A DNA stretch of 64,000 nucleotides from Siphlonurus alternatus (GCA_949825025.1 OX463781.1:25422192-25486191), one strand, 5' to 3'. Shown: positions 1 through 14,391, numbered from the stretch's first letter. Notes: generated by a model from the letters alone, not told the origin. Numbers and translations: made by a program.

Positions 1-138
1 GAATCTAGGTATAAAATATAATATACATAATATATTAAATAAAAAGTTCAATATTATTAGAAATTAGAAATATTTAATTGATCATTAGCAGGCAGTATAC
101 AGTGAATAAATCACAATACAAACATAGATCTTGTCAAT

Positions 139-141
<3 letters not shown>

Positions 142-191
<50 letters not shown>
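142..191. repeat. (TA)n microsatellite, left part
   Basis: This is a pure TA dinucleotide run. It resumes at 2662 on the far side of the 192-2661 element, so the element probably landed inside one TA tract. Confidence 0.95.
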
Positions 192-194
<3 letters not shown>

Positions 195-656
195 GGGCGG
201 CTCGTGCCCCTTTTCCGTGGGGGTGCTGCCTGACATGGGACCAGCAGAACACCATGGGGGGGGTTGGGGGGCGGAGCCCCCCAATGGCCCGCCGCAGGCT
301 TGATTTTTTTTAAGGACACGCCCCTTTTTTAGGGTAAAATTATGACAAAATCATATGATAATGCTCTCAACAAAGAAGCAGAAATTATCTAAAAACAAAA
401 AATGCATGCATTTTATTTATAATTTGTTATGACATGCACTTATGTGAGCCCTTTTGAAATCGTGATTGAATGTTTCAAACTTAATATAATATCCAATTTT
501 AATTATTTTTTTTAATTCATAAGTCTTTTCACGTGGTAAGAAACATATAAAAATAAATATTGTTTTAAGCCTTTTTTTTTAAATAATAGTGTCAATCAAA
601 CTGCATTGTTAATATGAAACCTGAATGTCTGATATAATTTTTACGCAATGTATATA

Positions 657-1467
657 ATGAACATCAAATAAATCGATCATGGTATATACAATATGTACAA
701 AATTAGGCGACAACCAGAATCTAATATAAATTTTTAAAGACAAAATTTAATAAAAAAATAAAAAATGAAATTTTTATAAGAAAAAATTGCATTATTAAAC
801 ATTATTTCAATATTATTAGTATTTATTTAATTGAGAAAAAAATAATCGTAATCCTGTTAAGGTAGGGATAACACGGATCAGCTGACTTAATGCTAAAAAA
901 ATCTCAGTCATGAAAATTACGAAAAAAAAAAATAATAAAATGTTCTCCTCTACATCGCCTATCAGTATAGCTAAATTATCAGATATACAAAACTGAGCTA
1001 GTTTTCGAGTTATTAATTTTTAAAGTTGTTTTAATGTTGACTAATTTAACATGGAGATGGAGAAATGAAACTTCCATGCTAAATTAGTCAACATTAAAAA
1101 TTAATAACTCGAAAACTAGCTCGAATTTGTGTACCTGATATTTTAGCTATACTGATAGGGGATAATGTAGAGGAGAATATTTTATTATTATTTTTTTTTT
1201 CATAATTTTCATGAATTAGATTTTTTTAGCATTGGGTCAGCTGATTCGTGTTATCTCTACCTTAACAGGATTACGATTACTTTTTTCTCAATTAAATAAA
1301 TACTAATAATAATGAAATAATGTTTGATAATGCAATTTTTTCTTATAAAAATTTCATTTCTTATTTTTTTTTATTAAATTTTGTCTTTAAAAATTTATAT
1401 TAGATTCTGGTTGTCGCCTAATTTTGTACATATTGTATATACCATGATCGATTTATTTGATGTTCAT
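657..1467. mobile_element. Long hairpin (about 810 bp) with a second hairpin at its axis
   Basis: The outer arms 657-856 and 1266-1467 are inverted copies of each other; one begins ATGAACATCAAATAAATCG and the other ends in its complement. The arms meet at TTAA, and exactly there sits the MITE of 857-1265. The whole lies inside the hAT-like element 192-2661. Confidence 0.8.
857..1265. mobile_element. Hairpin MITE, family A, copy 1 (TTAA duplication)
   Basis: It is bounded by TTAA on both sides. Terminal inverted repeats are of the GGTAGAGATAACACG type, and the arms are self-complementary through the middle (the GAGCTAGTTTTCGAGT segment occurs in both orientations). Related copies lie at 11085-11450 and 21681-22057. 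A TTAA duplication points to piggyBac-like or Kolobok-like mobilisation; this is inferred from the site only. Confidence 0.75.
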
Positions 1468-2306
1468 GCAGTTCTGATCACCCTATATTATAATTACGAC
1501 ACATCGGTATAATTGGCTTGAGCGCGCATATGAGAAACCTCTCGAGCGGTATAACAGATCAAAGATCCCAATTTTTTTATTATTGTTTTATTTTTTTTTT
1601 TAGCCATGCAATATTTCTTTGATTTCTATCGCATATTTGCTGCTAAATAATGTACTGCCGGTACACGCAAACCCGGTAAAATAAGCTATATATATATTTT
1701 TCTCATCCTGGAGTAGTTAACGTTTTCTTATATTTTGTATACTCGTACACTTTTACACTTGTTTTTGTTTTATTGTTTTATTTTTATGTTTGAATTTTCA
1801 CATTAATGGTATAAAATGCTGTAGTGAATAATTAATAAATAAATAGCTCCCATGTATATCGACTTGTTCCTGGTAAACTTATAATTTATAATAAAACACA
1901 TGGGCGCGATTCACGAACGAATTAAGTTATCCAGATTCTCACTTATATTATAATTAATTCGATCGACGTTTAGTGCCATTGAGTTAGACTGGCGCTAACT
2001 GCGTGGTTAGTAAGAAGCCTGTTGTTGTCGTTGTTCGAACGTGAGATATCTCACGATTGTTTATATGCATGCACAACTTAATTTTCAAAAGACAAGTGTT
2101 GGTTCTTTTGGGACAGTCATATTTTTATTAAAGTAAAATAAAATTGCTGGTCTTCATTCCTCAGATGCTTCAATATATTTAGTCAATCTTTGTTAGTATA
2201 TTCACTGATGAATGTAATTAAAATTTTGTTAATCTGCTCAATGAAACCATATTACAGGAAAGGTCTTCGAAGTGTTGTTCAAATTATTCCCGCATGTCAA
2301 ATACCA

Positions 2307-2340
2307 CAAGCTCATTGGTTCTGTTGAACCAATGAGCTTG
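2307..2340. repeat. Short perfect palindrome
   Basis: CAAGCTCATTGGTT and its complement are separated by only a few bases. It lies inside the hAT-like element and its function is unknown. Confidence 0.8.
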
Positions 2341-2658
2341 CGGGTACTGCCGATCGCATAGTCCCCGATCGCTCCAAAATCACACGGCTTGAGTGGGAGT
2401 TGAAGAAGAGGAGAATCAGGGTGGGAACATTGCGTTGGGCTACTGCTAGTAGTGGCAGTACCTTCTGCTGGGCAGCGCTGAGGGAATAAATTTACGCAGC
2501 AGCGGCAAAAATTTCATGATTTTAAATGTTAGAACTGATAAAAATTTGCTGGAAAGTTCAGAAAAATTATAGAATTATTTGATATTTCTAATTGTGTGTT
2601 TGTTCCCAAAATTTCTGGGGGGGGCTGCAGTACCGCAGTACTATAGTACGAGCCGCCC

Positions 2659-2661
<3 letters not shown>

Positions 2662-2720
<59 letters not shown>
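2662..2720. repeat. (TA)n microsatellite, right part
   Basis: The TA dinucleotide run resumes directly after the right end of the 192-2661 element. Confidence 0.95.
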
Positions 2721-2721
<1 letters not shown>

Positions 2722-2855
2722 TAATTAATGCATTAAAGCCCAAATATGTTTGTCATTTCCAGATTCTTAAATATATTTACATTATTTTATTACATATTTA
2801 GTTTGAATCACAAATATCACAAATACATATATATATTTTCTTATACAATAGATCA

Positions 2856-3866
2856 TTATGAATATTGTTCAATATTTTTTCTGGATACAAATTTAAGGAT
2901 ATCAGTGCATGTTATTTTGTAATCACAGTGAAAATAGTCATTTACATCATAATATTCTTTAAAGATTAGTACTCTTTTTAATACATTTTTAAATAACGTG
3001 TTATTTTTTACATTTCGGAGTAAGACAGGTAGAAAATCATAAAACTTTGCCGACTGATAGTATGGACTTTTTTCAAAATTAGCAGATAAATGAGATGGTA
3101 CTACTGTTTTATTTTTAATATTTTTATTACGTGTATTATACAAATGAATATCCCTATTTTCTGTATATTGGTTCATATTTTTTTCTTTTGAACATTATTA
3201 AATTTAAGATATATATAGATGGCATTGTCATAATACCTAAATCAGCAAAATGTGATCTACAAGATTCATGTGGCTTTAACTTTTTCATTATTCTATCCGA
3301 TCTTTTCTGTAAGATAAACATTTTATTTATATTGGAGTAATCACTACCCCAAAAAATATCGTTAAGAGAAAGAAAAGAGTATGTAAATGCAAAATATACT
3401 GTCAACAAAGTCTTATCTGATACCTACATTTTTAAGGGAATAGAGTGCAAAATTTGTCTTATGTATTTTTTTCTTTAAAAAATCTATTTGGTCGTTCCAG
3501 CTTAACGTTTCATCAACAAATAAACATAAAAATTTTGTTTGAGGCGTGGCCTGTATATTAGAATTACGTAGATAATTTTATTAAAGGGCTGAGATCAGGT
3601 ATATTTATAGGAGTATGAAATTGAATATAATTAGTCTTTTTAGGGTTCAGTATTAACCGATTTTGCAAACAATAGTTTTCTAATTCTTTAACTGCATTAT
3701 CAGCTTTTTTAGTGAGTTCTTTATTATTTTTAGCTGAAACAATGGCACTAGTATCATCAGCAAATTGTCCTATTTTAGCACTAGGGGCTTTTTCTGACAA
3801 ATCATTTCTGGTTATTGCGTAGAGATCAGGAGCCAATTTTGTACCGTGAGGAACCCCTAATCGCAC
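2856..3866 (-). mobile_element. Degenerate non-LTR retrotransposon (LINE), 3' part of reverse transcriptase
   Basis: Read on the minus strand, several frames in order give consecutive pieces of a LINE polymerase. First comes a segment with GVPHGT and the catalytic-type motif FADDTS (3564-3866). Next is a piece at about 3430-3560 containing LFVDETLSWNDQIDF. Then comes a FWGSDYSNINKMF...LQKRS segment (3154-3408). Last is a C-terminal stretch with YNTRNKN, EKSPYYQSAKFYDFLP and KEYYDVNDYF (2856-3176). These are hallmarks of the RT thumb and C-terminal region of metazoan LINEs of the Jockey/I/CR1 kind. The frame changes show that the copy is dead. The 5' part, endonuclease and target duplications are not visible. 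Confidence 0.85.
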
Positions 3867-3872
3867 CCCTAG

Positions 3873-4080
3873 AGGCGGATTCAGATGGTGACAACGGCGA
3901 TGCGACGCGATCTTGACTTAAAAGCTGTGAAATCCTATGTGGCGGCGAATTCGCCTGGAATCGCATTAATTACGATGCTCTTTTCTTTTAATCGCCAAAT
4001 ATGGCTGTCAATGGATGTTACAGCAAGTGCGCATTATTCGAATCGCGTCACATGATAAAAATCGCCATGTAAATCCGCCT
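3873..4080. mobile_element. Short MITE with AGGCGGATT termini
   Basis: The left end AGGCGGATTCAGATGG and the complement of the right end, AGGCGGATTTACATGG, match at 14 of 16 bases. It abuts the truncated 5' side of the LINE copy and probably interrupts it. Confidence 0.6.
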
Positions 4081-4463
4081 TTATTTATTAGATTTAACTG
4101 AATATGTAGAATTATGATTATCTTTGAATTTTATTTCCATATATTGAGTACGGTCAGTGAGATAAGATTTAAAAAATTCTAGATTTTTCCCTTGTACCCC
4201 AATTTGGCATGGCTAGATGGACTTGAAGCTCTTTTTACTTTTTACCTCCTCCAAAATTGCAATTCTACATTTTTTTTTTCTCTTGGAGCAAATGCCAGCA
4301 AATGAGGCAGGGTGAAGTTCTAAATGTCCAGAGGTGTACTGAAGGTAGGGTGACTTTGGCACTGGGAAGTGAGTTTTAGTAAAAGGCCATATTCCCTTTA
4401 AGATCATTGCCATTTTGTGAGTAACGCTGTAACTTCTAACAAGTGGCGCAGTTCGTGCCTCTT

Positions 4464-4809
4464 TTAAAGGCATACAGGCCTCAAAATACAAATTAGACAG
4501 TCACCAAGTGGGTTTAGAGTATATAATCAACATTCGCATAATTTTTTTCCACGCGTGATGCATCCGTGCGAAGTCGCAGTTCAAAGTGAGAAATTTAGTC
4601 CTTGATGACGTCATGAAGTCCTTGATGACGTCACAACTCAATGCTAATCGGTGCTAGCTGTGAGTTGTGACGTCAGCAAGGAGTTTCTTTACAGCGCGTC
4701 TTCGCACAGACGCACCGCGCGCAGATAAAAATAATACGAATGTTGATTATAAACTTGAGCAACACTTAATGTCTGTCTAATTTGTAATTTGAGGCCTGTA
4801 TACCTTTAA
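4464..4809. mobile_element. Hairpin MITE with TTAA ends and internal TGACGTCA sites
   Basis: TTAA lies at both ends. The terminal inverted repeats, about 36 bp or longer, contain ATACAGGCCTC and ACAAATTAGACAG. Inner arms (CAACATTCG and its complement) continue the hairpin. The centre (4600-4680) has three TGACGTCA octamers or close variants, the core of a CRE/ATF site. Confidence 0.75.
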
Positions 4810-6358
4810 GTCAACCAATCACTTAGCAGCAGTGGTGTTATGGTTACTGCACGAGTCCACCCCTCTCTGTAGTTGACCAATCACTTGACAGCAGCATGAC
4901 GTTACAAAACATCTGAGGTAGCTTTCTTTATCTCGCTAGTCCTTGGAATTTAGCAGTGTACAGTAAAAACAATTGCACTAAAGCAAACTGAAGGATACAT
5001 TCCATGTTTTGGCAGTGGAAAATGTTAACTTTTTAGCTTCTTTCGTACCTAACTACCGGTTCATAAAGTTTTCTTCCCATCTTCGCAATGCATTTTTTTC
5101 GTTTTTACATACTTTGGCGGTGCTAGAAGTTGCAGCGCTACTCACAGATGTCAGTGATCTCTGTAAGGAAAAGTGGCCTATTGCCAATACTTCAACAACT
5201 TCAAAGATATATTTTTTATTTAGTAACTCCAGTTTTGTTTTAGTTTGTGTAGTTTAAAACAGTCTTTGCTTCGAAGCAGGACAGTCTGCTACAGGCCGCC
5301 TTACCCCCCACCACTCTTTTTATTAGTCATCCGACTGAGCGGCTGGTTTACATGCATTCTTACGGGAGAGAGCCCTCACTTTGCGCCCACATTATGGCGA
5401 TTTCACGGTATCTAGAGATTTTAAATTAAAAGTAAGTAAATGCTCATACAGTATAACAGATCTTAGTTTACGTGTGGATTTGATTACGCGCGACGGCCAT
5501 CTTGGAAGTCATAACATGGCTAAGATAGGGGGCGCCAGTCGGTCTAGACGTATAGTCTAGCCATGTCAGGCGTGAACTTAGATTTGTTTTACTGTATAGT
5601 CTATTATTGCTCAACAACTTTTTTTCACCCGCTAAAATAATAGTAATACGTTTAAGTACTGTATGACTTTTATAAACTGGACGACTAGTATAAAAAAAGT
5701 CCAAGCCCATTTCTAAAGCGATGACGTAGTTTAGACTTTATATATATTTTGCATGACTGTGGAATTGGACTCTACCTTATTGTGAATATTTACATTATTT
5801 TAACATCAAATCAAGTTAATTCCTGTAATCAAAATATTTATGAAGGTTTATTTTCTGTTTATTTGTGGTGTTGATATTCTGTGACGTCATACTATATTAC
5901 CAGACTTATAAGTTATAACTCAGTTCCCGCCTTACGTTTTTCTCGAAAAGTATGATATTTATCAAATTTAATAAATAAAAATAACAGCATGTAGAAAAAA
6001 ATAATTCATGGACATCAGACTACAATTTACTTTCACTTTTCCACGCAAATATTTTAAAATAAATATTTTCTTACACTGAGGACCCATTTACTTTTAAAAA
6101 TCCGGACGACTAATATCAGTGAGATGACAGTCAAAAATCCATGTGAGACGGCCTGTAGGAGACTGCCCTGTTCAAAGTTATGTTTAATATTTTGACAGTT
6201 ACGACAACTGCTAAAATGTACTAATTTCACCAAAGTCACCCCACCTATCATTACGTCACATTGATGGTAAAAAGATACGGAAAAATATTATTAGTTTTGT
6301 CTCTTCAGGACATAGCCAAGCTTAAATCTTTGTCAAAATATTGATTACAGTAACATAC
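4810..6358. other. No gene recognised
   Basis: This AT-rich stretch has short open frames on both strands, none with a recognisable domain or splice context. The C-terminal exon of NDUFS5 should lie here or further left, but I could not identify it. Confidence 0.5.
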
Positions 6359-6562
6359 CTGTTTCATTTTACCCTCGCACTCTTGGAAATCTTCAATGAG
6401 AAGTTTACAGCGTGGGTTCTTTACGCCTCGTTCCATACCATATGCCTCAAGACATTCCATCACGCGCATCTCCATTGGTGCGCATACACTGCCATGCTGG
6501 TGGTTAACCATGGCTCCCGTGAGGTCTGTCAATGGAGTGCGGAGGAATGGAGCGAGCGACAT
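6359..6562 (-). CDS. NDUFS5: NDUFS5-like subunit of mitochondrial complex I (one coding exon)
   Basis: This exon encodes 68 residues starting MSLAPFLRTPLTDLTG. It has a clean twin CX9C signature, C27-X9-C37 and C52-X9-C62, the disulphide-forming fold imported into the mitochondrial intermembrane space by the MIA40 route. NDUFS5 (15-kDa subunit) is an accessory subunit of NADH:ubiquinone oxidoreductase. The N-terminal TPLTDLTG...NHQ stretch and ECLEAYG...ERG resemble arthropod NDUFS5 as I remember it; the human protein is less alike. The start is chosen because an acceptor (TTTTTGTAG) lies one base upstream, implying an intron in the 5'UTR. The exon ends at a good donor (CAG/GTATGT). The family normally runs another 30-40 residues, and that exon was not found. 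It could also be a truncated duplicate, but intact splice sites argue against a processed copy. Confidence 0.85.
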
Positions 6563-7526
6563 TCTACAAAAATGACACAAGTTTAGTTCCTTGGTATAAA
6601 GATAAAGGTAGTACACCGACTGTACACGTACTGAATGCATACTGTAGTCCTTTTTACGGTATGCCTAGCAAGATTAATTAAGACTTTCCACGTACTCTTA
6701 CGTCAAGGCAATTTAGGGACAGGTCACATAGACATGTTGCAAGTAGGAAATAATTTTTTATGGCCCCGGTCCATCCAAGTTATCTAGCATCTCAGCATTT
6801 GCCTAGCTTAACCTAGAGAACATACTGTATGTACTGTATACAGTAATATTATACATGTACATATGCATACCATGCAGGTACTAAGCCAATATGTAATTTA
6901 AATTCAATTCAATTACCAGGTACTACCGGGCATCATATATACTGATGTATATGTGTGTGTGTGAAGTGTATGCATACACATACATGATATATGTATGTAT
7001 AATAATGGAGGTATATTATAATAATATATGGATAAAAAGTCCAGCAAGATAAAGTAGACGGAGGGATGATGTTAAAGCATCCATTAAGGGTATCATATAG
7101 GTAATTTTCATAAATTACTAAGTCTTAAAATTGTAAATAGGGTTTAAGTACACGAAAATGGCTTACTTTAGTAATTTATGAAGCTAAATATTTATAATAA
7201 TACCTTGAAAAAGGTAGAAATCACAACACAGAACCAACAACCAACAGCTGACGAGTGCTCACGCTCAACTTTTTTTCGTTTCTTCTCGCAGTTCACACTT
7301 TCGACACCAGGTGTAACAGCGCAATATTTTTGAAATTAAATTTTTTCTCCGCACCGCACAGGTCCAGCTGTTTTCTCCAATAATAAATATAAAATAAATT
7401 TATCATGTAAACTATGTAAAGCTCGCTTCATCCTCACGTCACAATGGAACCTTAATTCTGGTCTATTAAATTTCAAATTTTTCATATTCTTTAATTAATT
7501 TCTGGCCATCATCCATGCATAATTAT
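6563..7526. other. 5' flank of NDUFS5; no gene recognised
   Basis: AT-rich DNA with a small hairpin at 7109-7180 (arms CATAAATTACTAAG-like). The NDUFS5 5'UTR exon and promoter should be in or beyond this stretch but cannot be placed. Confidence 0.4.
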
Positions 7527-8196
7527 TTAAAGTATATAGAGTGAGCGATTGCATTTTTTTTAATATTTTATTTTCTAAAAATAGTTTAAGCTGCCCTCTA
7601 TGGAGAAATGAAAACCAAAAAATTCCATCTCAAATAGTTTCACCACAAAAAATTCCCAAAGTTGGTGTTTCGGAGGCCTTTTTGACGTGCAGCCTTATGG
7701 AACATAAAACCGCGTTTTACTCCAACATTTTCTGAACTATGCTACCATTTAAAAAATACCTACGTAATCTACGTAGTCTATGATGAATTCTTTAATGGAT
7801 TTTTAAATAAAAATTTTTTTTTACGGAGCCGTTTTTTCGGAAAAAAATCTTTAAGTTTTTGCGGGTTAATTCCCATAAGGATTTTCATAATTTTTTTCCA
7901 AGAAAACGACCCAGTAAAAAAATTTTTTTATTTGAAAATTTATTAAAGAATTCATCATAGATTACGTAAGTATTTTTTAAATGGTACCACAGTTCAGAAA
8001 AAGTTGGAGTAAAACGCGGTTTTATGTTCCATAAGGCTGCACGTTAAAGGCCTCCGAAACATCAACTTTGGGAATTTTTTGTGGTGAAACTATTTGAGAT
8101 GGAATTTTTTAGTTTTCATTTCTCAATAGAGGGCAGCTTAAACTATTTTTAAAAAATAAAGTATTAAAAAAAATGAACTCGCTCACTCTACTTTAA
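7527..8196. mobile_element. Hairpin MITE of 670 bp with TTAA ends
   Basis: It is bounded by TTAA. The termini AGTAGAGTGAGCGA are inverted, and the arms are complementary almost to the centre (the TTAAGCTGCCCTCTAT segment and the GCCTTATGGAACATAAAACC segment recur in reverse). Open frames across it are by-products of the palindrome. Confidence 0.8.
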
Positions 8197-10182
<1,986 letters not shown>

Positions 10183-10533
10183 AATGGACAATTTACATGA
10201 TTTTTTCATGATTTTTTTTTTTTTTTTTTACTTCAGAAATGAATAGAGGGTACTAAATTATGCTACTCTGAATTGTTTTAGATTTTTTGAGACCCGGAAC
10301 TATTTTTAAATATTTATTGAAAGTCCTGTAATTTAAGTTGGCACTCCAGAATCCTTAATAAAAAGGATAAAACCGAGACGCCTATTGACACCTCCAGGGG
10401 GCGTGGCCGAAATTTCAATAATTTTTTAAAAATAGATACAGGACTCAAAAAAATCTAAAAAAAAATCAGAGTAGCATAATTTGGTTCCCTCTATTCATTT
10501 TAGCAGTAAAATATTTCATGTAAGTTGTCCATT
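10183..10533. mobile_element. Hairpin MITE, family B' (TTGTCCATT ends)
   Basis: The inverted ends are AATGGACAA and TTGTCCATT. Internal arms share the family hallmark: AGAAATGAATAGAGGGTAC, then TTATGCTACTCTGA, then TTTTTGAGACCCGGAACTA, repeated in reverse. It carries a GGGGGCGTGGCC block instead of the TGACGTCA of family B. Related copies: 42535-42859 and 56745-57035. Confidence 0.8.
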
Positions 10534-11084
10534 ATCCACCGTCAATCCTTGGTATGCTCACCGCTGATCAGTAAGGTAAAATTTTCAACCAGAACCAAAA
10601 ACCGTTAAAAATTGAAAATGGCTAACAGATTATAATGAAAATTGCATTGCAGGTTTGGTATCAGAAATGTAGGCCTTGCTTGAATTAATTTGGGCATTTT
10701 GATATTTCTGATTATGTAAAATATTTAACTAAAATTGCGAATATTTTATTAAAATTTTTTACATCCGAATTTTGAAAAAAGGTAATCAAATGTCTTGGAT
10801 TGATTCAATCAGATCGTGTGTTTTTGGGTAAAAAATATGATAGTATAACTTTTGATTAAATCACATTTTTTTCTATAGTGACTGTTTACGTTTTATCTTT
10901 ATATTATATTATTTTTTTTGAAGGATTTTAACTGAATCCCCCGACACTTTATGTTGCTCTGAGTCTAATAGGTTTAATTACATCATTTCACTAGTACATT
11001 ATTGAAGAAAATAAATTGCTGAAATCTTTTACTATTCTATGTCTCATTTTAATGTTGTAGCAAATGGTGCAAAATATATAGCTT

Positions 11085-11450
11085 AAGGGTAAGGTAATAT
11101 ATGCTCAACGTTAAAAAAAAAATCACACACATGAAAATTATGAAATATCTTAAAATGTTCCCCTATGCATCCCCTATCAGTAGCTAAAATATCAGGTGTA
11201 CAAATTCGATCTAGTTTTTGAGTTCTTAATTTTTAAATAAGTTAACTGATTTAACATGGACGTTCCAATTCTCCATGTTAAAGTAGTCAACATTAAAAAT
11301 TCATGACTCAAAAACTAGATCAAAATTGTATACCTGGTATTTTTAGCTGCTACTGATAGGGGATGTAGAGGAGAACATTTTAAAATATGTTTCATAATTT
11401 TCATGTGTAGAAATATTAAAAAAAAAAAAAAAAGCAGGCTTATCTTATGT
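11085..11450. mobile_element. Hairpin MITE, family A, copy 2 (diverged)
   Basis: It has the same internal arms as copies 1 and 3: the ATCCCCTATCAGTAGCTAAA segment, then CTAGTTTTTGAGTTCTTAAT, repeated in reverse. The termini are diverged, so the boundaries are approximate. Confidence 0.65.
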
Positions 11451-11912
11451 ACCCCAAATTGAAGCCCAAATTTTTACTACTAATTTAAAGTATGCTCTCA
11501 TCTGTAAAAAATATTTGTTATGGAACAAAAAATAATAATTAAAACAAAAACATAATATTTTTAAAAAAATCTACTAGTGTTTGCTTATCCAATACAAAAA
11601 ATAATACTATATAAATCTTATTTCAGAAGTTGGTTTAAACTTCATTTTACATCAACACAACCAAATGCAACATTGCTGCGGTTTAAAATTCAAGGCCTCA
11701 TAAGTTGCAATTTACAGTATGGCTCATAAATATAATGTAAGCAGGTATGAAACCCAACCATATTGCAAAACCAACATTGTCTTCAGCATTGCCATTTATG
11801 CAGAACTGTGACTGTGCCCAAATGCAAACTGGACAGAATTTTTCACAACAGAAATGTTTTTATATTTTCCTTGGGATTGAAAACGTTATTATATTTGTAA
11901 TTCAGAAGGTGG

Positions 11913-12234
11913 AATGGAGTATCAACCTCAAAATTTTTTATAGCAGAAATGGATAGAGGATGAAAAGTTATGTTACTCTGATTTTTTTCAGATTTTTTAG
12001 GGACTGGGAAGTATTGCTAAAAAGTTTTGGCGAGGTCGGGTTCGAATCCACGTCCCTTTTGGGTCCTATATTTTATTAAGAGAGGCGGCAAGAGGCGGCA
12101 TTTTTTCCGTACTTTCAATAATTTTTAAAAAATAGTTGCCGGGCTCTAAAAAATCCGAAAAAAAATCAGAGTAGCATAACTTTGCACCCTCTATCCATTT
12201 TTGCAATAAAAAAAATTGAGGTTGGTACTCCATT
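11913..12234. mobile_element. Hairpin MITE, family B, copy 2
   Basis: The ends AATGGAGTA and TACTCCATT are inverted. The arms hold AGAAATGGATAGAGG and TTATGTTACTCTGA-type segments in both orientations. Confidence 0.8.
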
Positions 12235-14189
12235 GCATACAAAAACAAAATTTAAAGCTATTCACAAGGTTAGCCCATGTGGTACATACTGTATATTGCT
12301 GAAACTAGCATATAGTCAGTTGGAATTTCTTAAATAAATATAAGACTCTAGGTTATTACAATTCAATTCAAAGCTTGAAGCACACCATTCCATCATGTGA
12401 AAAAAATTATAATGTTTGTCAGTATATTTTAAAATATAAGAGTTAAATCATCATATTTTGGAGCATTAGTCTATTGAGCCATTTTTAATTTTCTTGCAGT
12501 TAGATTAATTAATTGTTTTAAAGATAGGTTTTGCAGTTTTTTTTTTTTTACTAGATTGGAGCTGAATATTTTTTGTATCACTATAATTAAGAATTTCAAA
12601 AGAAGTATAATAATAAATTTAAATTGCTAGCACAATATACTTCACAAAGCCATACCATATTATACTTTTTAAAAGTGCTTTCAGCTAGAAATAGGAAGGC
12701 TTTATTACTTATATTAGCTACAGTAGGCTGAAACAGTCTAACATGTCATCTTCTTCTTTAAAAATAATAATAATAATATGTTTTTCTTTTCCTAGTGATG
12801 GGAGGAGTAATTAAGAAGAAAAAAACTTTGTTTTATTTTCAGTTTTCATAAATATTAGTTACTTTAATCAAAACATACATAGGTAAGAAAAAAATTCTTA
12901 AGTAATTTTTAATTTATTTTTGGTGACCACTTTTGAATTTCAAACTCATCACAATTAATTATAATATTCAGTAACACTTTGATTTATAACATAATGGATT
13001 AATCTCATTTCAAAATTGTCAATTTATGGTCACTCCGATTCATCAAATGTTTTACTGAATATAAAGCCATAATTAACAAATTTCCAAAGTTTAAGATTCA
13101 CATGTTAAAAAAGCTGAATCAAGCATCTTTTCTTTTAATTAACTTTTTTCCCACTTAACCACTTTATTTATTTGCAAGCCTACTCGCACTTTTTTTTTCC
13201 GTTTGCTAACTATGTATACTGTGTAACAGTGATCTGCTTACTTATTATTATTTTTTTAAATGAGATGCACTTTTACTTTTCATATAATAAAATGTCATTA
13301 TTTTTAATAATATTTCAGTTTTTTCTTTATTTTTTTATTTCTTGTCCTAGCCACTTTCAGAAGGACCTAGTCACTTAAAACACTTTTTAGAAACAACATG
13401 CTTGCTGGCTTACATTACCAACTAAGCATGTTAACAATCACGCTTGCAGTGACTCACTGGCAACAATAGTCTGTCCAAGCTAAGATAATAATCTGAGCTG
13501 TGGAAAAAGTTGGGAAGAGGCAGGCGCGACTTTTTGCATTAACTATTTAAACTTTTTTTTTTCTGTTGTAGTGGTAAGATGAAAGAATTTAATTAATTAA
13601 TTATTTATTAGGTAGAAAGAATAGGAAATAATAAGAATTATTCTTCATTTTCACTTTTTTTCTTTTCATTTTTAAATTTGCACCTTCTTCAAGAAACCTG
13701 TACCTGTAAATGTTAAAAGTTAAATTTTAAAATCAAAGTCAAATGTAGATTATTGGATTAACTGCTTCATAGAAGTGAGACTGTAAGCTGCAAAACAGAA
13801 TCACTGCTGAATAAAGCCTATCAAGTGTTGCATAATAATAATGAAGTTGATGATCAAGAGCAATTTTGGCACTCTTAAGAAACTTGCATTTATAAGCAAC
13901 AACATGCTCAGCCAATTTTTCAGTTAAATAGTCTAACATGTTGGAGGATTCTTGAAGGCATTAATATTAAAAAAAAAAAAAAAAAGGGGGGGGGGGGAAA
14001 CATTTTTTTTTTTAACTATTATCAGTGGGGGAAAAAATATGTTGTAGAAGTATCTCCCGTTTAACACACAATCAAGAAACAATTACGGAATGAAAATTAC
14101 TGTCTAGACGAAACTACAAGGAATCCTTCTCCATTCTCTTTGGACCTCTGTTATACAGTTACAAACAAGAACTGTGAAATCATACCTGC
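12235..14189. other. 3' flank of the casein kinase gene; no other gene seen
   Basis: AT-rich, with homopolymer runs near 13970-14020. The 3'UTR and poly(A) site of the minus-strand kinase gene should fall in the right part of this stretch; several candidate AATAAA complements exist and none can be preferred. Confidence 0.4.
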
Positions 14190-14275
14190 CTACTCGCCAG
14201 CTGTGACTGGTCCTGCCATGGGGGTAGGGGATGATGAGAGCATGTTCATGCGACCCTGCTCTTTAACAATGGGGT
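14190..14275 (-). CDS. CSNK2A1: Casein kinase II alpha, coding exon 7 (C-terminus)
   Basis: Completes Tyr323, then encodes PIVKEQGRMNM and a Ser/Pro/Thr-rich tail ending TAGE before TAG at 14192-14190. The acceptor is TTTCAG. The tail is shorter than in vertebrate CK2 alpha (391 aa in human), as expected for arthropods. Confidence 0.9.
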
Positions 14276-14391
14276 CTGAAACAAAAGTAACAACATTTAG
14301 ATCAATTCTATTGAAGTATCACATTAAACAAAATTCACATTTTATTTCTACTACATATTTCACTTTCTCTTAAATTTATTTGAAAACACAA

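Larger units (their letters stand above)
192..2661. mobile_element. Non-autonomous hAT-like element inserted in a TA tract
   Basis: The ends are inverted repeats: CAGGGGCGGCTCG at the left, and its complement ending in CCGCCCCTG at the right. A CAGGGGCGG start is typical of animal hAT elements. Both flanks are TA repeat, so an 8-bp duplication cannot be told from the microsatellite. The left subterminal GC-rich block (200-330) resembles the right end of the hAT element at 40289-43248: both carry a GCCCGCCGCAGGC-like core and a run of G. No transposase frame was seen inside. The hAT assignment comes from the termini only. Confidence 0.7.

Noticed and set aside
131..2801. Open frames rich in Ile-Tyr repeats (also 47190-47483)
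   Set aside because: They are translations of (TA)n microsatellites.
5009..5257. 82-residue plus-strand frame as a gene
   Set aside because: No domain, splice signals or codon bias; AT-rich surroundings make such frames common.
7541..8160. Open frames within the 670-bp hairpin
   Set aside because: They arise from the palindromic arms of the MITE.
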